Of a stretch of DNA of 50,279 nt, positions 7,934 through 16,252 are shown in pieces (position 1 is the stretch's first letter; each line of letters starts with the position of its first letter). This DNA is from Candidatus Calescibacterium sp. GTDB taxonomy: Bacteria > DRYD01. Below the pieces are notes generated by a model that was not told the DNA's origin, did not search any database, and saw nothing but the letters and a program-made list of their open reading frames with translations. A program made the translations under genes and the position numbers. The stretch lies in assembly GCA_025057615.1 (NCBI GenBank), contig JANXBF010000006.1:1-50279 (forward strand). Direction: 5' to 3'.

Positions 7934-9216
7934 TGCCCAGACAAGAATTAGAATACTTTTTGAAAATCATCAACAAAAAATATCATAAGCCCATAAATTT
8001 TGATGTTATATTAGTAACGGGGACATATGGAAAAACCACAACGTCACACTATTTAAACTTATTAATCCAAAAACTAACCAATCTCAAAATAGGATTATTT
8101 TCAAAACCACATATCACTAGTATAACAGAAAGAATAAGAATAAACTATAATCCAATACCCCAGCAAATCTTTGAAGAATATAAAACCTTCATAGAAGATA
8201 TAAACAATGAGTACAATATAGGACTAAATTGGTTCGATAAACTAGTAGCCACAGCTATATTATATTTCATAGATGAAAAAGTAGAATTGGCAATATTCGA
8301 AATAGGTATAGGAGGATTAAACGACTCAACAAACGCTATGAATTCAATAATAAACATTATAACCAACATATCACTTGAACATACAGATATACTAGGAAAA
8401 ACGATAAAAAAAATAGCACAGCAAAAAGCTGGCATAATAAAAAACAAATCCATAGTTATAACTAACACATCAAAAGGATTGAATATAATAAAAGATAGAT
8501 GTAACCAAACTAACTCAGATTTGTATATACTTAAAAAATTCGTTAAAATAAAGAGAATATCCACGAATTTTCCCCACTACACCTATAGGATCCAACTAGA
8601 TAACAAACATTACACATTAAAATTTCAGTCTTATTATCTGGTAGAAAATTTCTCAATTGCATTACTTGCTTCATTAATATATACTAAAAATATCACAAAA
8701 GATATAAACCTAGAAAACAAAGATCTACAAGAAATAATAAATTCCCTAAATGTTCCACTAAAACTACAAACATTTAAACACAAAAACAAAGAAATAATAA
8801 TCGATACAGCAAAAGATTATTCATCATTAATGAAATTATTTAAAGAATTACTAAAAAACCAAAAAGATTTCGATGTTATTTTATCATTTTCAAAAGGAAA
8901 AGAAATAAAACTAATAAAAAAAATTTTTCTACTACTAATTAGTAATAATATAAGAATTTACCTAACAGAGCACTCAATAGAAGAAAAGAAAATGGGAATA
9001 GATCAGTTAATGGAAAACCTAAATAAAATCATGTCAGAAAGTGAAAAAAATAAATTAATTAAACATGTTGAAATTATTCCACCGATAAAAGATAGACAGT
9101 CATTATATGATATTTTGGAAACAACAAACAAAAACCATATAGTTATCACTGGTTCATTATATTTCGTTTCAGAAATATATAACCTGTTACAAGAAACACC
9201 AATAAAACACAAATAA
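7933..9216 (+). CDS. folC: Folylpolyglutamate / dihydrofolate synthase
   Basis: The 427-residue protein matches FolC in length and order. An ATP-loop VTGTYGKTTTS stands where GTNGKGS is usual, followed by GLFSKPH, ERIRIN, a conserved EIGIGG-(L)-ND-(S)-TNA segment, the Mur-ligase-like NISLEHTDILG and AQQKAGIIK. FolC adds glutamate to dihydropteroate or tetrahydrofolate in the cytoplasm. The start is GTG, with AGGTGA 7 nt upstream inside the HIT gene. The loop GTYGKTT is more Mur-like than most FolC proteins, but the KPH and ERIRIN motifs favour FolC. Confidence 0.87.
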   Translation: MPRQELEYFLKIINKKYHKPINFDVILVTGTYGKTTTSHYLNLLIQKLTNLKIGLFSKPHITSITERIRINYNPIPQQIFEEYKTFIEDINNEYNIGLNWFDKLVATAILYFIDEKVELAIFEIGIGGLNDSTNAMNSIINIITNISLEHTDILGKTIKKIAQQKAGIIKNKSIVITNTSKGLNIIKDRCNQTNSDLYILKKFVKIKRISTNFPHYTYRIQLDNKHYTLKFQSYYLVENFSIALLASLIYTKNITKDINLENKDLQEIINSLNVPLKLQTFKHKNKEIIIDTAKDYSSLMKLFKELLKNQKDFDVILSFSKGKEIKLIKKIFLLLISNNIRIYLTEHSIEEKKMGIDQLMENLNKIMSESEKNKLIKHVEIIPPIKDRQSLYDILETTNKNHIVITGSLYFVSEIYNLLQETPIKHK

Positions 9217-9227
9217 AGGAGATCAAT

Positions 9228-10043
9228 ATGCTACTATTTGGAACTGCAGGAATACCAAACTCTGCTAAAAAAGATACATTCTCAGGTATTATGAAACTAA
9301 GGGAGCTAAAATTAGAAGCAATGGAGTTGGAATTTGTACATGGGGTCAAAATATCACATATAAACGCACAAAAAATTAATACCTTTTCAAACAAAAACAA
9401 CATATCCTTATCTTCACATGCACCATACTATATAAATCTGAACTCATTAGAAAAAGAAAAAGTGGAAGCCAGTATTGTAAGAATAATAAAAACAGCAGAA
9501 ATATCACACATATGTGGAGCAAGAAACATAGTGATTCACCCAGGATACTACCACAACATGGATAAGTTAGATGCTTACAATAATATCAAAAAAGCTTTAA
9601 AAAGAGCAGTGGAAGAAATACAAAGTTATAACGTTATACTGAGAGTAGAAACGATGGGAAAACTGACACAGTTTGGATCACTAGAAGAAGTACTGAACTT
9701 ATCACAAGATTTGGGACCAAAAGTAATGCCATGTATAGACTTCGCACATCTACACGCAAGAACAATAGGAAAACTTAATACGTACCAAGAATTCTGTCAA
9801 ATACTTGACAATGTGGAACACAAACTTGGTAAAAAAGGTATAAAAGATATACACATACACGTATCAGGTATAAAATATTCTGAAAAAGGAGAATTACACC
9901 ATCTTAACCTTAAGGAGTCGGATTTCAATTATATTGATTTCATAAAATCTCTTAAAGATTTAGAAGTTGAAGGTTTAGTTATCTGTGAAAGCCCCAATCT
10001 CGAAGAAGACGCAATAATGCTAAAAGAATTATATCATAACTAA
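9228..10043 (+). CDS. nfo: Endonuclease IV-like AP endonuclease (TIM barrel)
   Basis: The 271-residue protein is a xylose-isomerase-like TIM barrel of the AP endonuclease 2 family. Zinc-ligand motifs in order are SSHAPYYINL, NIVIHPGYY, VETMGK, PCIDFAHLHAR, DIHIHVSG, HHLNL and a C-terminal CESPNLEEDA. Bacterial Nfo proteins cut DNA 5' to abasic sites; this length (about 280) and motif set fit. The E in VETMG and the D/H pair in IDFAHLHAR are retained. AAAGGAG lies 8 nt before the ATG. It is the last gene of the HD-HIT-folC operon, 11 bp after folC. Confidence 0.87.
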   Translation: MLLFGTAGIPNSAKKDTFSGIMKLRELKLEAMELEFVHGVKISHINAQKINTFSNKNNISLSSHAPYYINLNSLEKEKVEASIVRIIKTAEISHICGARNIVIHPGYYHNMDKLDAYNNIKKALKRAVEEIQSYNVILRVETMGKLTQFGSLEEVLNLSQDLGPKVMPCIDFAHLHARTIGKLNTYQEFCQILDNVEHKLGKKGIKDIHIHVSGIKYSEKGELHHLNLKESDFNYIDFIKSLKDLEVEGLVICESPNLEEDAIMLKELYHN

Positions 10044-10059
10044 TTTGGAATTACCTATA

Positions 10060-10504
10060 TTAAAAGTGCACATAATAGATAGGGTTCGGAATTTTGAATC
10101 CTTTTACTGCATGCCCACCTTCCAAATCACTCATTTGATCAACAACATTGGCTATTATAGTATAACCCATTTCTTTTATTTTCTTTCTTGAATCGGCTTT
10201 ATGCTTTCCCACAGCTTCGTCTTCTTTCCTAAATAAAATCCCATCAAAATTTGTAAAACCTTTCTAAAACAGACTTTATAGCAGTGGTGTGCAAACCACT
10301 TTCCGATTGTTCCCACTTTTGCCAATCATGATGTAAATAATTACCCATGTAAAACTTCAGATTAGAAAGAGCAGTTTCATATACATCTAAAACTACTGCA
10401 GTATTGTCAACTCTACAATAAATGGTTTCTATGTGCTTCATAGCTTGCTTTAGAACATCCTCTATTTGCTTTTCATACTCACCACTCTCTATACAATATT
10501 CATA
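10060..10504 (-). pseudogene. Decayed HAD class IIIB acid phosphatase (e(P4)-like)
   Basis: Two frames on the minus strand carry the halves of an acid phosphatase. The first (10504 to 10244) has no start codon and reads ...VVLDVYETALSN..., followed by HDWQKWEQSESG and a stop. In working enzymes this motif I is DxDET; here the second Asp is Tyr. The second frame (about 10254 to 10060) reads TNFDGILFRKED, KADSRKKIKEMGY, ANVVDQMSDLEGG and FKIPNPIYY, the family's C-terminal end, with ANIGDQ-type Gly changed to Val. About 30 residues between them, including the TGR motif II, are missing. The start loss, frameshift, deletion and catalytic change together show a dead gene. It lies downstream of and in the same direction as the antiporter. 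Confidence 0.85.
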
Positions 10505-10571
10505 TTAATCCCGTAAAATACATAAAATAAAACTAGTAAAATGTAAAAAAACGTAAAAACAATGTTAAAAA

Positions 10572-11771
10572 TTAAGTTTCTTGATAGTAAATTTTATTTA
10601 TCTGTTTTAGAACCACTGGTGCTAAAAAAGTGGTAATCAATACTACAAATATTATCACAGCGTAAAGTAAATCATTGAATATTTTTGCTTGTCTTCCAAA
10701 CTCAGCAAAAATAAGGCCAACCTCACCACGAGGTAACATAGAAAATCCTATCATCAATCTTTCTCTTAGACTAACATTGACAACCAATCCAGCCAAAACC
10801 TTAGAAAAGATAGCCACTAATCCTATGACAAAAGACAAAATCCAGAATTCATAAGATGCAAAATTTATGGCTTTGAGATTAACCTGTAATCCTATAAAAA
10901 CAAAAAACACTGGAGTAAATAACCATATGAGAGGTAACACAGAATGTTCAACCTTCTCTATTGTTTGCTTTTTGGTAGACAGGAACTTCAAAAAAGGTAT
11001 GTTAAAACCTCGGGAAATAGCCAAACCAACTATAAAGGCCCCCAATATCTCTGGAGAACCAAACTTATAAGCCAAAAACGAGAAAATGAATACCACAGAA
11101 ATAACGGCAGCAGGTATGAAATCAAGGTTTTCCAATTTCTCAGAAAGCACCTCAACCAACTTTGTCATAATCTGAGCTACTAGAGGAGCAAAAACAAAAA
11201 ATGTTCCCAAATACATAACCAAAACCATGATGTTATTAACCTCAAAAGATAAACTCTGAGATAACTGGACAAGAGCTGCTAAAATAACAACACCAAATAT
11301 ATCATCCAAAACTGCGGCCCCCAAAACAACCTGAGCAAAATTATCCTTCATCCTACCTAAATCCTTTAAAACTCTGACAGTTATACCTATGCTTGTAGCA
11401 GCCAAAGTTCCACCAATAAATAATGAAGTAATCAAATTCATCTTTAATACGAAGAAGCAAATAGGGAAAGAAAAAATAATAGGTAAAATAGCACCAGCAA
11501 AAGCAACAAGAATTGCATTAAATCCAACCATCCTCAACTGCTTTATATTTGCTTCCATACCAACCTGAAAAAGTAAAAGAACCACACCAATTTCAGCAAG
11601 TATTTTAATAACCTCATTGGGAGTAACCAAACCCAAAACGCTTTTTCCCAAAATTACACCAACTAAAATTTCTCCTATAACAGATGGATATCCAAATTTA
11701 GAAATGGTATCACCAATAATTCTTGCTAATAAAACAATGAGGCCCAAATACAGGAATATACTGTGGTCCAA
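10572..11771 (-). CDS. CPA2-family cation/proton antiporter
   Basis: The 399-residue protein is almost entirely hydrophobic, with about 12 membrane segments. It carries typical Kef/NapA-type features: GYPSVIGEILVGVILG near the N-terminus, LFQVGMEA, the GGTLAATSIGITVRVLKDLG segment, VLGAAVLDDIFGVVILA with the paired ion-binding Asp residues, and a late MLPRGEVGLIFAEFG. It lacks the cytoplasmic RCK/TrkA-N domain of KefB/KefC, so it is a bare exchanger for Na+ or K+ against H+. The start is TTG with GGAGG 6 nt upstream. It follows gap in the same direction by 47 bp. Confidence 0.9.
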   Translation of the reverse strand: MDHSIFLYLGLIVLLARIIGDTISKFGYPSVIGEILVGVILGKSVLGLVTPNEVIKILAEIGVVLLLFQVGMEANIKQLRMVGFNAILVAFAGAILPIIFSFPICFFVLKMNLITSLFIGGTLAATSIGITVRVLKDLGRMKDNFAQVVLGAAVLDDIFGVVILAALVQLSQSLSFEVNNIMVLVMYLGTFFVFAPLVAQIMTKLVEVLSEKLENLDFIPAAVISVVFIFSFLAYKFGSPEILGAFIVGLAISRGFNIPFLKFLSTKKQTIEKVEHSVLPLIWLFTPVFFVFIGLQVNLKAINFASYEFWILSFVIGLVAIFSKVLAGLVVNVSLRERLMIGFSMLPRGEVGLIFAEFGRQAKIFNDLLYAVIIFVVLITTFLAPVVLKQINKIYYQET

Positions 11772-11818
11772 CCTTATCCTCCAAAATTTTAATATACTTC
11801 AATAAAAACAGTCTATCC

Positions 11819-12832
11819 CTAAACTTTTGTAGTATGTTTAATCATATAGTTTAAAAGGTCAGCAACTCTTGTAGCATAACCCATTTCATTATCGTACCAG
11901 GCAAATATTTTCACCATATTACCATTTATAACCTGGGTAGATAATCCATCAACAATCGAAGAATAGGTTGATCCTTTGAAATCCATGGAAACCAGTGGCT
12001 CCTCAGTATATGCCAATATTCCTTTCATATAGCTCTGGGAAGCTTCTTTAAGAGAATTGTTTACATCCTCTACTGTAACTTTCTTCTCGGTCAACACAAC
12101 AAAGTCAACTAATGACACAGTTGGAGTGGGGACTCTTATAGATACTCCTGTAAATTTCCCTTTGAGCTCAGGAATAACCTTCTCAACAGCTTTGGCAGCA
12201 CCAGTAGTAGTAGGTATCATATTCATAGCTGCTGCTCTTGCCCTTCTGAGATCTTTATGAGCTATATCCAATATTCTTTGATCATTAGTGTAAGAATGTA
12301 TGGTAGTCATATGTCCAGCAACAATACCAAAATCCTTGAAAACAACTTTAGCGACAGGAGCAAGACAATTGGTAGTACATGAAGCATTAGAAATAATATT
12401 ATGTTTTGTAGGATCATACTGATTCTCATTGACTCCAAGAACAATTGTTATATCTTCTCCTTTGGCTGGGGCAGTTATAATAACTTTTTTAGCACCTGCT
12501 TTCAAGTGTTTTTCCGCCTTCTCTCTTTCAGTAAACTTACCACTCGACTCCACAACTATTTCTACACCCAATTCTTTCCAAGGCAATTTTTCAGGATCTG
12601 ATTCTTGAAAAACCTTTATTCTTTTTCCATCAATTTCAACGTAATCACTTCCACTAATTACATTACCCCCATAAACCCCATAAGTGCTATCATATTTGAA
12701 TAGGAATGCATTAGTATGAGGATCAACAAGGTCGTTAATAGCAACTACCTCAAAATCTGGATAATTTTTAAGTATTGATTTAAGAGTAAGCCTGCCTATT
12801 CTTCCAAATCCATTTATTGCTATTTTTGTCAT
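11819..12832 (-). CDS. gap: Glyceraldehyde-3-phosphate dehydrogenase, type I
   Basis: The 337-residue protein is a canonical phosphorylating GAPDH: an N-terminal Rossmann motif INGFGRIGR, the catalytic cysteine in [21 protein letters not shown], the [12 protein letters not shown] segment, [10 protein letters not shown] and the C-terminal WYDNEMGYA. It oxidises glyceraldehyde-3-phosphate to 1,3-bisphosphoglycerate in central glycolysis. AGGGGG lies 7 nt before the ATG, a G-rich variant of the usual AGGAGG. A conserved hairpin element (12858-12890) lies between it and the upstream 5'-nucleotidase gene. Confidence 0.98.
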   Translation of the reverse strand: MTKIAINGFGRIGRLTLKSILKNYPDFEVVAINDLVDPHTNAFLFKYDSTYGVYGGNVISGSDYVEIDGKRIKVFQESDPEKLPWKELGVEIVVESSGKFTEREKAEKHLKAGAKKVIITAPAKGEDITIVLGVNENQYDPTKHNIISNASCTTNCLAPVAKVVFKDFGIVAGHMTTIHSYTNDQRILDIAHKDLRRARAAAMNMIPTTTGAAKAVEKVIPELKGKFTGVSIRVPTPTVSLVDFVVLTEKKVTVEDVNNSLKEASQSYMKGILAYTEEPLVSMDFKGSTYSSIVDGLSTQVINGNMVKIFAWYDNEMGYATRVADLLNYMIKHTTKV

Positions 12833-12857
12833 TTTAACCCCCTACTTTAAAAGCCAA

Positions 12858-12890
12858 GGTATTTATATTCCGCCCCCTGACCAAAGCGGA
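12858..12890 (-). ncRNA. Pseudoknot-like intergenic element, copy A
   Basis: On the minus strand the element starts right after the 5'-nucleotidase stop codon: CCGCT, a 10-nt loop containing GGT, GGCGG, AATATAAAT, then ACC. Two further copies at 37852-37888 and 40215-40254 share GGCGGAATANAAAT and the (C)ACC tail. Here the loop-tail pairing is the weakest (GGT with ACC; alternatively CAGGG with CCTTG, one wobble). It lies 25 nt upstream of the gap ATG, with a Shine-Dalgarno-like AGGGGG between. It has no T run after the stem, so it is not a standard intrinsic terminator. Confidence 0.5.
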
Positions 12891-14336
12891 TTACTTTGAA
12901 GTAACCAAAATTTTGCTCCCTAATATGGGAGAGTTATTCCTTATATATTCAACCAATAATTCCCTTGAGTAACCATAGTTTTTTATAACAGGGTAAGAAG
13001 AAAACTCCGTATACCCATCTCCACCATAATATAAAAAATCCACAGTAGAAACAGTATAAAATTCATCCTCTCTAATTTCTTTACCTTTCAAATACCATTT
13101 TCCTCCTATATTTTCCAAATCTTCGTTATAATGTAGCTTAGTTTTTTTATTATCAAGGTTGTTAAGTAGTTTTATGATATCACTTCCTCTCATCTTAAAT
13201 TTAACCAATGAATTTTCAAAAGGAAGTATATTGAATATCTGTCCATAAGTTATTTCCCCTTTATGCAATACATCTCTTATACCTCCATTATTATAAAAAG
13301 CAATATCAGATCCACTAACATAAGCCAAAACATTGGCTATAAAAGTTCCCAAATTGAGATTTTTATCCTTATTGTTCTTATCCATTGTAACTTCCGATCT
13401 ACCTATTATTTTAGAAGAATATTTATCAGCTTCAGAAACATATTTCTGTATAACTGACTTAGCACTTCTGTCTGGGGCTATAATTGCATTTATAGTTGGA
13501 TAAAGCCTGTACTCAAAACTATTTATTTTCTTATTTTGAATATTTAATTTTATATGTCCAACATATTTACCATAAGAACCAGCTTGAACTATATATATTT
13601 TCTTACCGTTATTTTCAACTACAACAGGTTCAAACAACTCTGTGTGGCTATGTCCACCAATTATAAGATCAACATAATCCACATTTTTTGCCACATTCTC
13701 ATCAACCCTCAATCCACAATGAGATAAAACAATAACAATATCAGGATTATGTTTTAATATATCACTTTTGTAACGTTTCAGCGATTCAATAGGATCGACT
13801 ATATCCCTGCCACCCAGAGCGTTTGGCATAGTAATCATCTTTGTTTCGGGAGTTAGTAAACCAACAACAGCAACATTTAAACCATACTTATTTAAAACAA
13901 TAAAGGGTTTTGTATTCTCAAAAATAGGGACGGCATTAGCACACAAAACATTGGTAGATAGACTTTTTACCATCTTAACAAAGGATTCATACCCAAAATC
14001 AAATTCATGATTACCTATCACCACAGCATCAAAACCCAAATAATTGTAAAAATCAACAACAGACATACCATGTGATAAGTTTGAATATATGGTTCCTGCA
14101 CTAAAATCACCAGCATCAAATAAAAATACATTATCATTATTTTCTCTTATATTTTTTATAATAGAAGAAATATACTCAGCTCCAGCAACAGTATAAGAGT
14201 ACTCCTTATAAACTTTTTGAACCTGAGGCACCAGCCTACCATGAAAATCATTAATGTGAACTATATTAACATCCTTAGCAAAAACAATTAATATTAAAAA
14301 CAAAAATACTAATACTAAAGTTAGAATTCTCTTCAT
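12891..14336 (-). CDS. Secreted 5'-nucleotidase / UDP-sugar hydrolase family protein
   Basis: The 481-residue protein has a signal peptide (MKRILTLVLVFLFLILIVFA) and both domains of the UshA/5'-nucleotidase family. The metallophosphoesterase domain shows NDFHGR, DAGDFSAGT, GNHEFDFG, LSHCG and GGHSHTELFEP. The C-terminal substrate domain shows NNGGIRDVLHKGEITYGQI and FENSLV. All metal ligands and the catalytic His of GNHE are intact. It probably releases nucleosides and phosphate from extracellular nucleotides. AGGAGGT lies 8 nt before the ATG. It is in the same direction as gap and may be co-transcribed with it unless the hairpin between them acts. Confidence 0.93.
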   Translation of the reverse strand: MKRILTLVLVFLFLILIVFAKDVNIVHINDFHGRLVPQVQKVYKEYSYTVAGAEYISSIIKNIRENNDNVFLFDAGDFSAGTIYSNLSHGMSVVDFYNYLGFDAVVIGNHEFDFGYESFVKMVKSLSTNVLCANAVPIFENTKPFIVLNKYGLNVAVVGLLTPETKMITMPNALGGRDIVDPIESLKRYKSDILKHNPDIVIVLSHCGLRVDENVAKNVDYVDLIIGGHSHTELFEPVVVENNGKKIYIVQAGSYGKYVGHIKLNIQNKKINSFEYRLYPTINAIIAPDRSAKSVIQKYVSEADKYSSKIIGRSEVTMDKNNKDKNLNLGTFIANVLAYVSGSDIAFYNNGGIRDVLHKGEITYGQIFNILPFENSLVKFKMRGSDIIKLLNNLDNKKTKLHYNEDLENIGGKWYLKGKEIREDEFYTVSTVDFLYYGGDGYTEFSSYPVIKNYGYSRELLVEYIRNNSPILGSKILVTSK

Positions 14337-14362
14337 TAATCCTACCTCCTCACAAATAAATA

Positions 14363-15304
14363 CTATACATAAATCAAATTAATTTTCTTTTGATATATCC
14401 TTTCATACTTAATATATTCAAAACTTTTTTGAAAAATCCAAAAATTATTGAGATTAATATAAATAAAATTCAAAAACAAGTTAAAAAACAAAAATGTTAA
14501 CAACTTGGGTTCAAAAACAGCAAATAGTAAAGGTAAAAAAGATAAAACATTAATAATATTAAGAATCTTTAAGCTTTTCTTAACCCTATCGGGGTTAAAT
14601 TTCTTCAGAAATGGAAGAACAAATATATTTTTTAATAACCACCATATTCTAGAGTAATTGTAATGACTTTTACCATAAATCCTTTTAAAATGCTTAACAG
14701 GATAATTCAATATTAAATCTTTGCCTGATCTACTTATGATTGGTAAGAAACGGTGGTACCCATTAGGCAACTTAATGTCCTTTATAACATAATTTTTATA
14801 TAATTTTAATGAACATCCAACATCTCTAACAGAGTAACCAGAAACGATTCTAATTAGCAGATTTCCGATATTACTGATACCTACTCTTAAACCTTCACTT
14901 CTATTGTTTCTATATCCACTTACAACTTCAGGGTTTTTTTCCAACATTAGCTTAAGCATAGGTATAAGATCTTCAGGATCATTTTGAAGGTCTGCATCTA
15001 TTGTAGAAACATATTTCCCAGAAAATTTTGAAAATCCTAAACTAAGAGCCGCAGATTGTCCCTGATTCTCATTAAACCTATAAACTTCAATATTAACATT
15101 AATAGAATTAACATTGGTATTTTCTATTGTTTGTATTAAGGATTTTGTTCCACTATCAGTACTCCCGTCATCTATAAATAATATTTCAAAATTTCTAAAT
15201 CCTATTTCTTTTTGAATTCTTTCAAAAGTGTCAATAATCTTCAGATAAAGTAGAGAAACATTAATTCCCTCATTATGGTAAGGAACAATTACACTCAGAT
15301 CCAT
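14363..15304 (-). CDS. Family 2 glycosyltransferase with C-terminal membrane segments
   Basis: The 313-residue protein has a GT-A glycosyltransferase domain: DLSVIVPYHNEG at the N-terminus, FIDDGSTDSG, ENQGQSAALSLG, and the metal-binding DADLQNDPED. Two C-terminal hydrophobic segments (about residues 250-292) anchor it to the membrane. This is the layout of dolichyl-phosphate mannose synthase-like and GtrB/ArnC-type enzymes, which transfer a sugar to a polyprenyl phosphate. The sugar cannot be told. Its start overlaps the end of the uridine kinase gene by 10 bp, so it is co-transcribed with it. Confidence 0.88.
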   Translation of the reverse strand: MDLSVIVPYHNEGINVSLLYLKIIDTFERIQKEIGFRNFEILFIDDGSTDSGTKSLIQTIENTNVNSINVNIEVYRFNENQGQSAALSLGFSKFSGKYVSTIDADLQNDPEDLIPMLKLMLEKNPEVVSGYRNNRSEGLRVGISNIGNLLIRIVSGYSVRDVGCSLKLYKNYVIKDIKLPNGYHRFLPIISRSGKDLILNYPVKHFKRIYGKSHYNYSRIWWLLKNIFVLPFLKKFNPDRVKKSLKILNIINVLSFLPLLFAVFEPKLLTFLFFNLFLNFIYINLNNFWIFQKSFEYIKYERIYQKKINLIYV

Positions 15305-15921
15305 ACGGTGTGTTTCTCTACTATAGCAGTCAATAACTCTAAAGCAGCATTGAAGTTTCTTTCGTTTTGGATTATTATATCCGCATATTTTTTGGTAGGC
15401 TCAATAAATTCGACATACATTGGTCTAACAAAGTTCAAATACTGCTCTATTATTTCATCTATACTCCTTTCCCTTTCTTTAATATCCCTATAAATTCTCC
15501 TTATCAACCTAATATCATCGGGAGCCTCAACAAATATCTTTATGTTACTGATTTTTCTGATTTTTTCATCATACAGAGCAAATAACCCCTCAACTATTAT
15601 TACAGAATTCGGATAAACAACCTCATAAATATTACTTCTGGTATACTCAGCATAGGAGTAAACAGGTTTTTTTATGGGCTTCATATTAAGTAAATCTTCA
15701 AGATGCTCATATAATAACTCCCAATCTATAGAATTTGGATGATCAAAATTTATCTTCTTTCGCTCTTCAAGTCTAATATCAGAAAGATCTATATAATATG
15801 AATCCATATTAATAAATGACACCCTATCATGTATATTTTTAGAGGCCATGATTTCGATTATACTCTTTGCTACAGTGGTTTTACCCGAAGCACTACCACC
15901 TGCTATAGAAATAACAAGCAT
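15295..15921 (-). CDS. udk: Uridine kinase
   Basis: The 208-residue protein matches uridine/cytidine kinase in length and motifs: the P-loop GGSASGKTT at residues 8-16, NFDHPNSIDWELL, VIVEGLFAL, FVEAPDDIRLIRRIYRDIKER (the lid region) and VRPMYVEFIEPTKKYADII. It phosphorylates uridine and cytidine with GTP or ATP in pyrimidine salvage. This suits the nearby secreted 5'-nucleotidase, which would release nucleosides for uptake. It follows the ferredoxin gene by 7 bp and overlaps the glycosyltransferase gene by 10 bp. Confidence 0.93.
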   Translation of the reverse strand: MLVISIAGGSASGKTTVAKSIIEIMASKNIHDRVSFINMDSYYIDLSDIRLEERKKINFDHPNSIDWELLYEHLEDLLNMKPIKKPVYSYAEYTRSNIYEVVYPNSVIIVEGLFALYDEKIRKISNIKIFVEAPDDIRLIRRIYRDIKERERSIDEIIEQYLNFVRPMYVEFIEPTKKYADIIIQNERNFNAALELLTAIVEKHTVWI

Positions 15922-15928
15922 TAACTAT

Positions 15929-16234
15929 TTATCCTTTCCCTTTATAAAACTCTTCCCATTTCGATTTAAACTCTTCTTTATTCAATTTATAATAATCTCT
16001 GTTAATTTCAATATATACCTTATCATCTTCGGGAACATCTTCTTCAGGATAAATAGCTTGGACAGGGCAAACACTTTCGCATGCACCACAGTCTATACAC
16101 ACATCAGGATCTATATAAAGCTGGAATTCTCCGGAATCCTCAGAATCAGTCGGATGAATACAATCCACTGGACAAACACTAACACAAGATCTATCCTTTG
16201 TACCTATGCACTTTCCAGTTATTACTCTTGCCAT
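15929..16234 (-). CDS. Seven-iron ferredoxin (3Fe-4S / 4Fe-4S)
   Basis: The 101-residue protein is a FdxA-type ferredoxin. The first site has Cys spaced as C-x7-C-x3-CP with a further Cys (DRSCVSVCPVDC), typical of the 3Fe-4S plus shared-Cys arrangement. The second is a classical C-x2-C-x2-C-x3-CP motif (CIDCGACESVCPVQA). The acidic linker SEDSGEF and the acidic tail are usual. It carries electrons at low potential in the cytoplasm, consistent with an anaerobic redox metabolism. AAGGGGGT lies 7 nt upstream of the ATG. It sits between the unknown 607-residue gene and udk. Confidence 0.95.
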   Translation of the reverse strand: MARVITGKCIGTKDRSCVSVCPVDCIHPTDSEDSGEFQLYIDPDVCIDCGACESVCPVQAIYPEEDVPEDDKVYIEINRDYYKLNKEEFKSKWEEFYKGKG

Positions 16235-16252
16235 ATTTATACCCCCTTCCTA

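Noticed and set aside
12858-12890. Simple intrinsic terminators for the three CCGCC/GGCGG hairpins
   Set aside because: The sequence after the stem is a conserved A-rich stretch, not a T run, and it is conserved beyond what a terminator needs.
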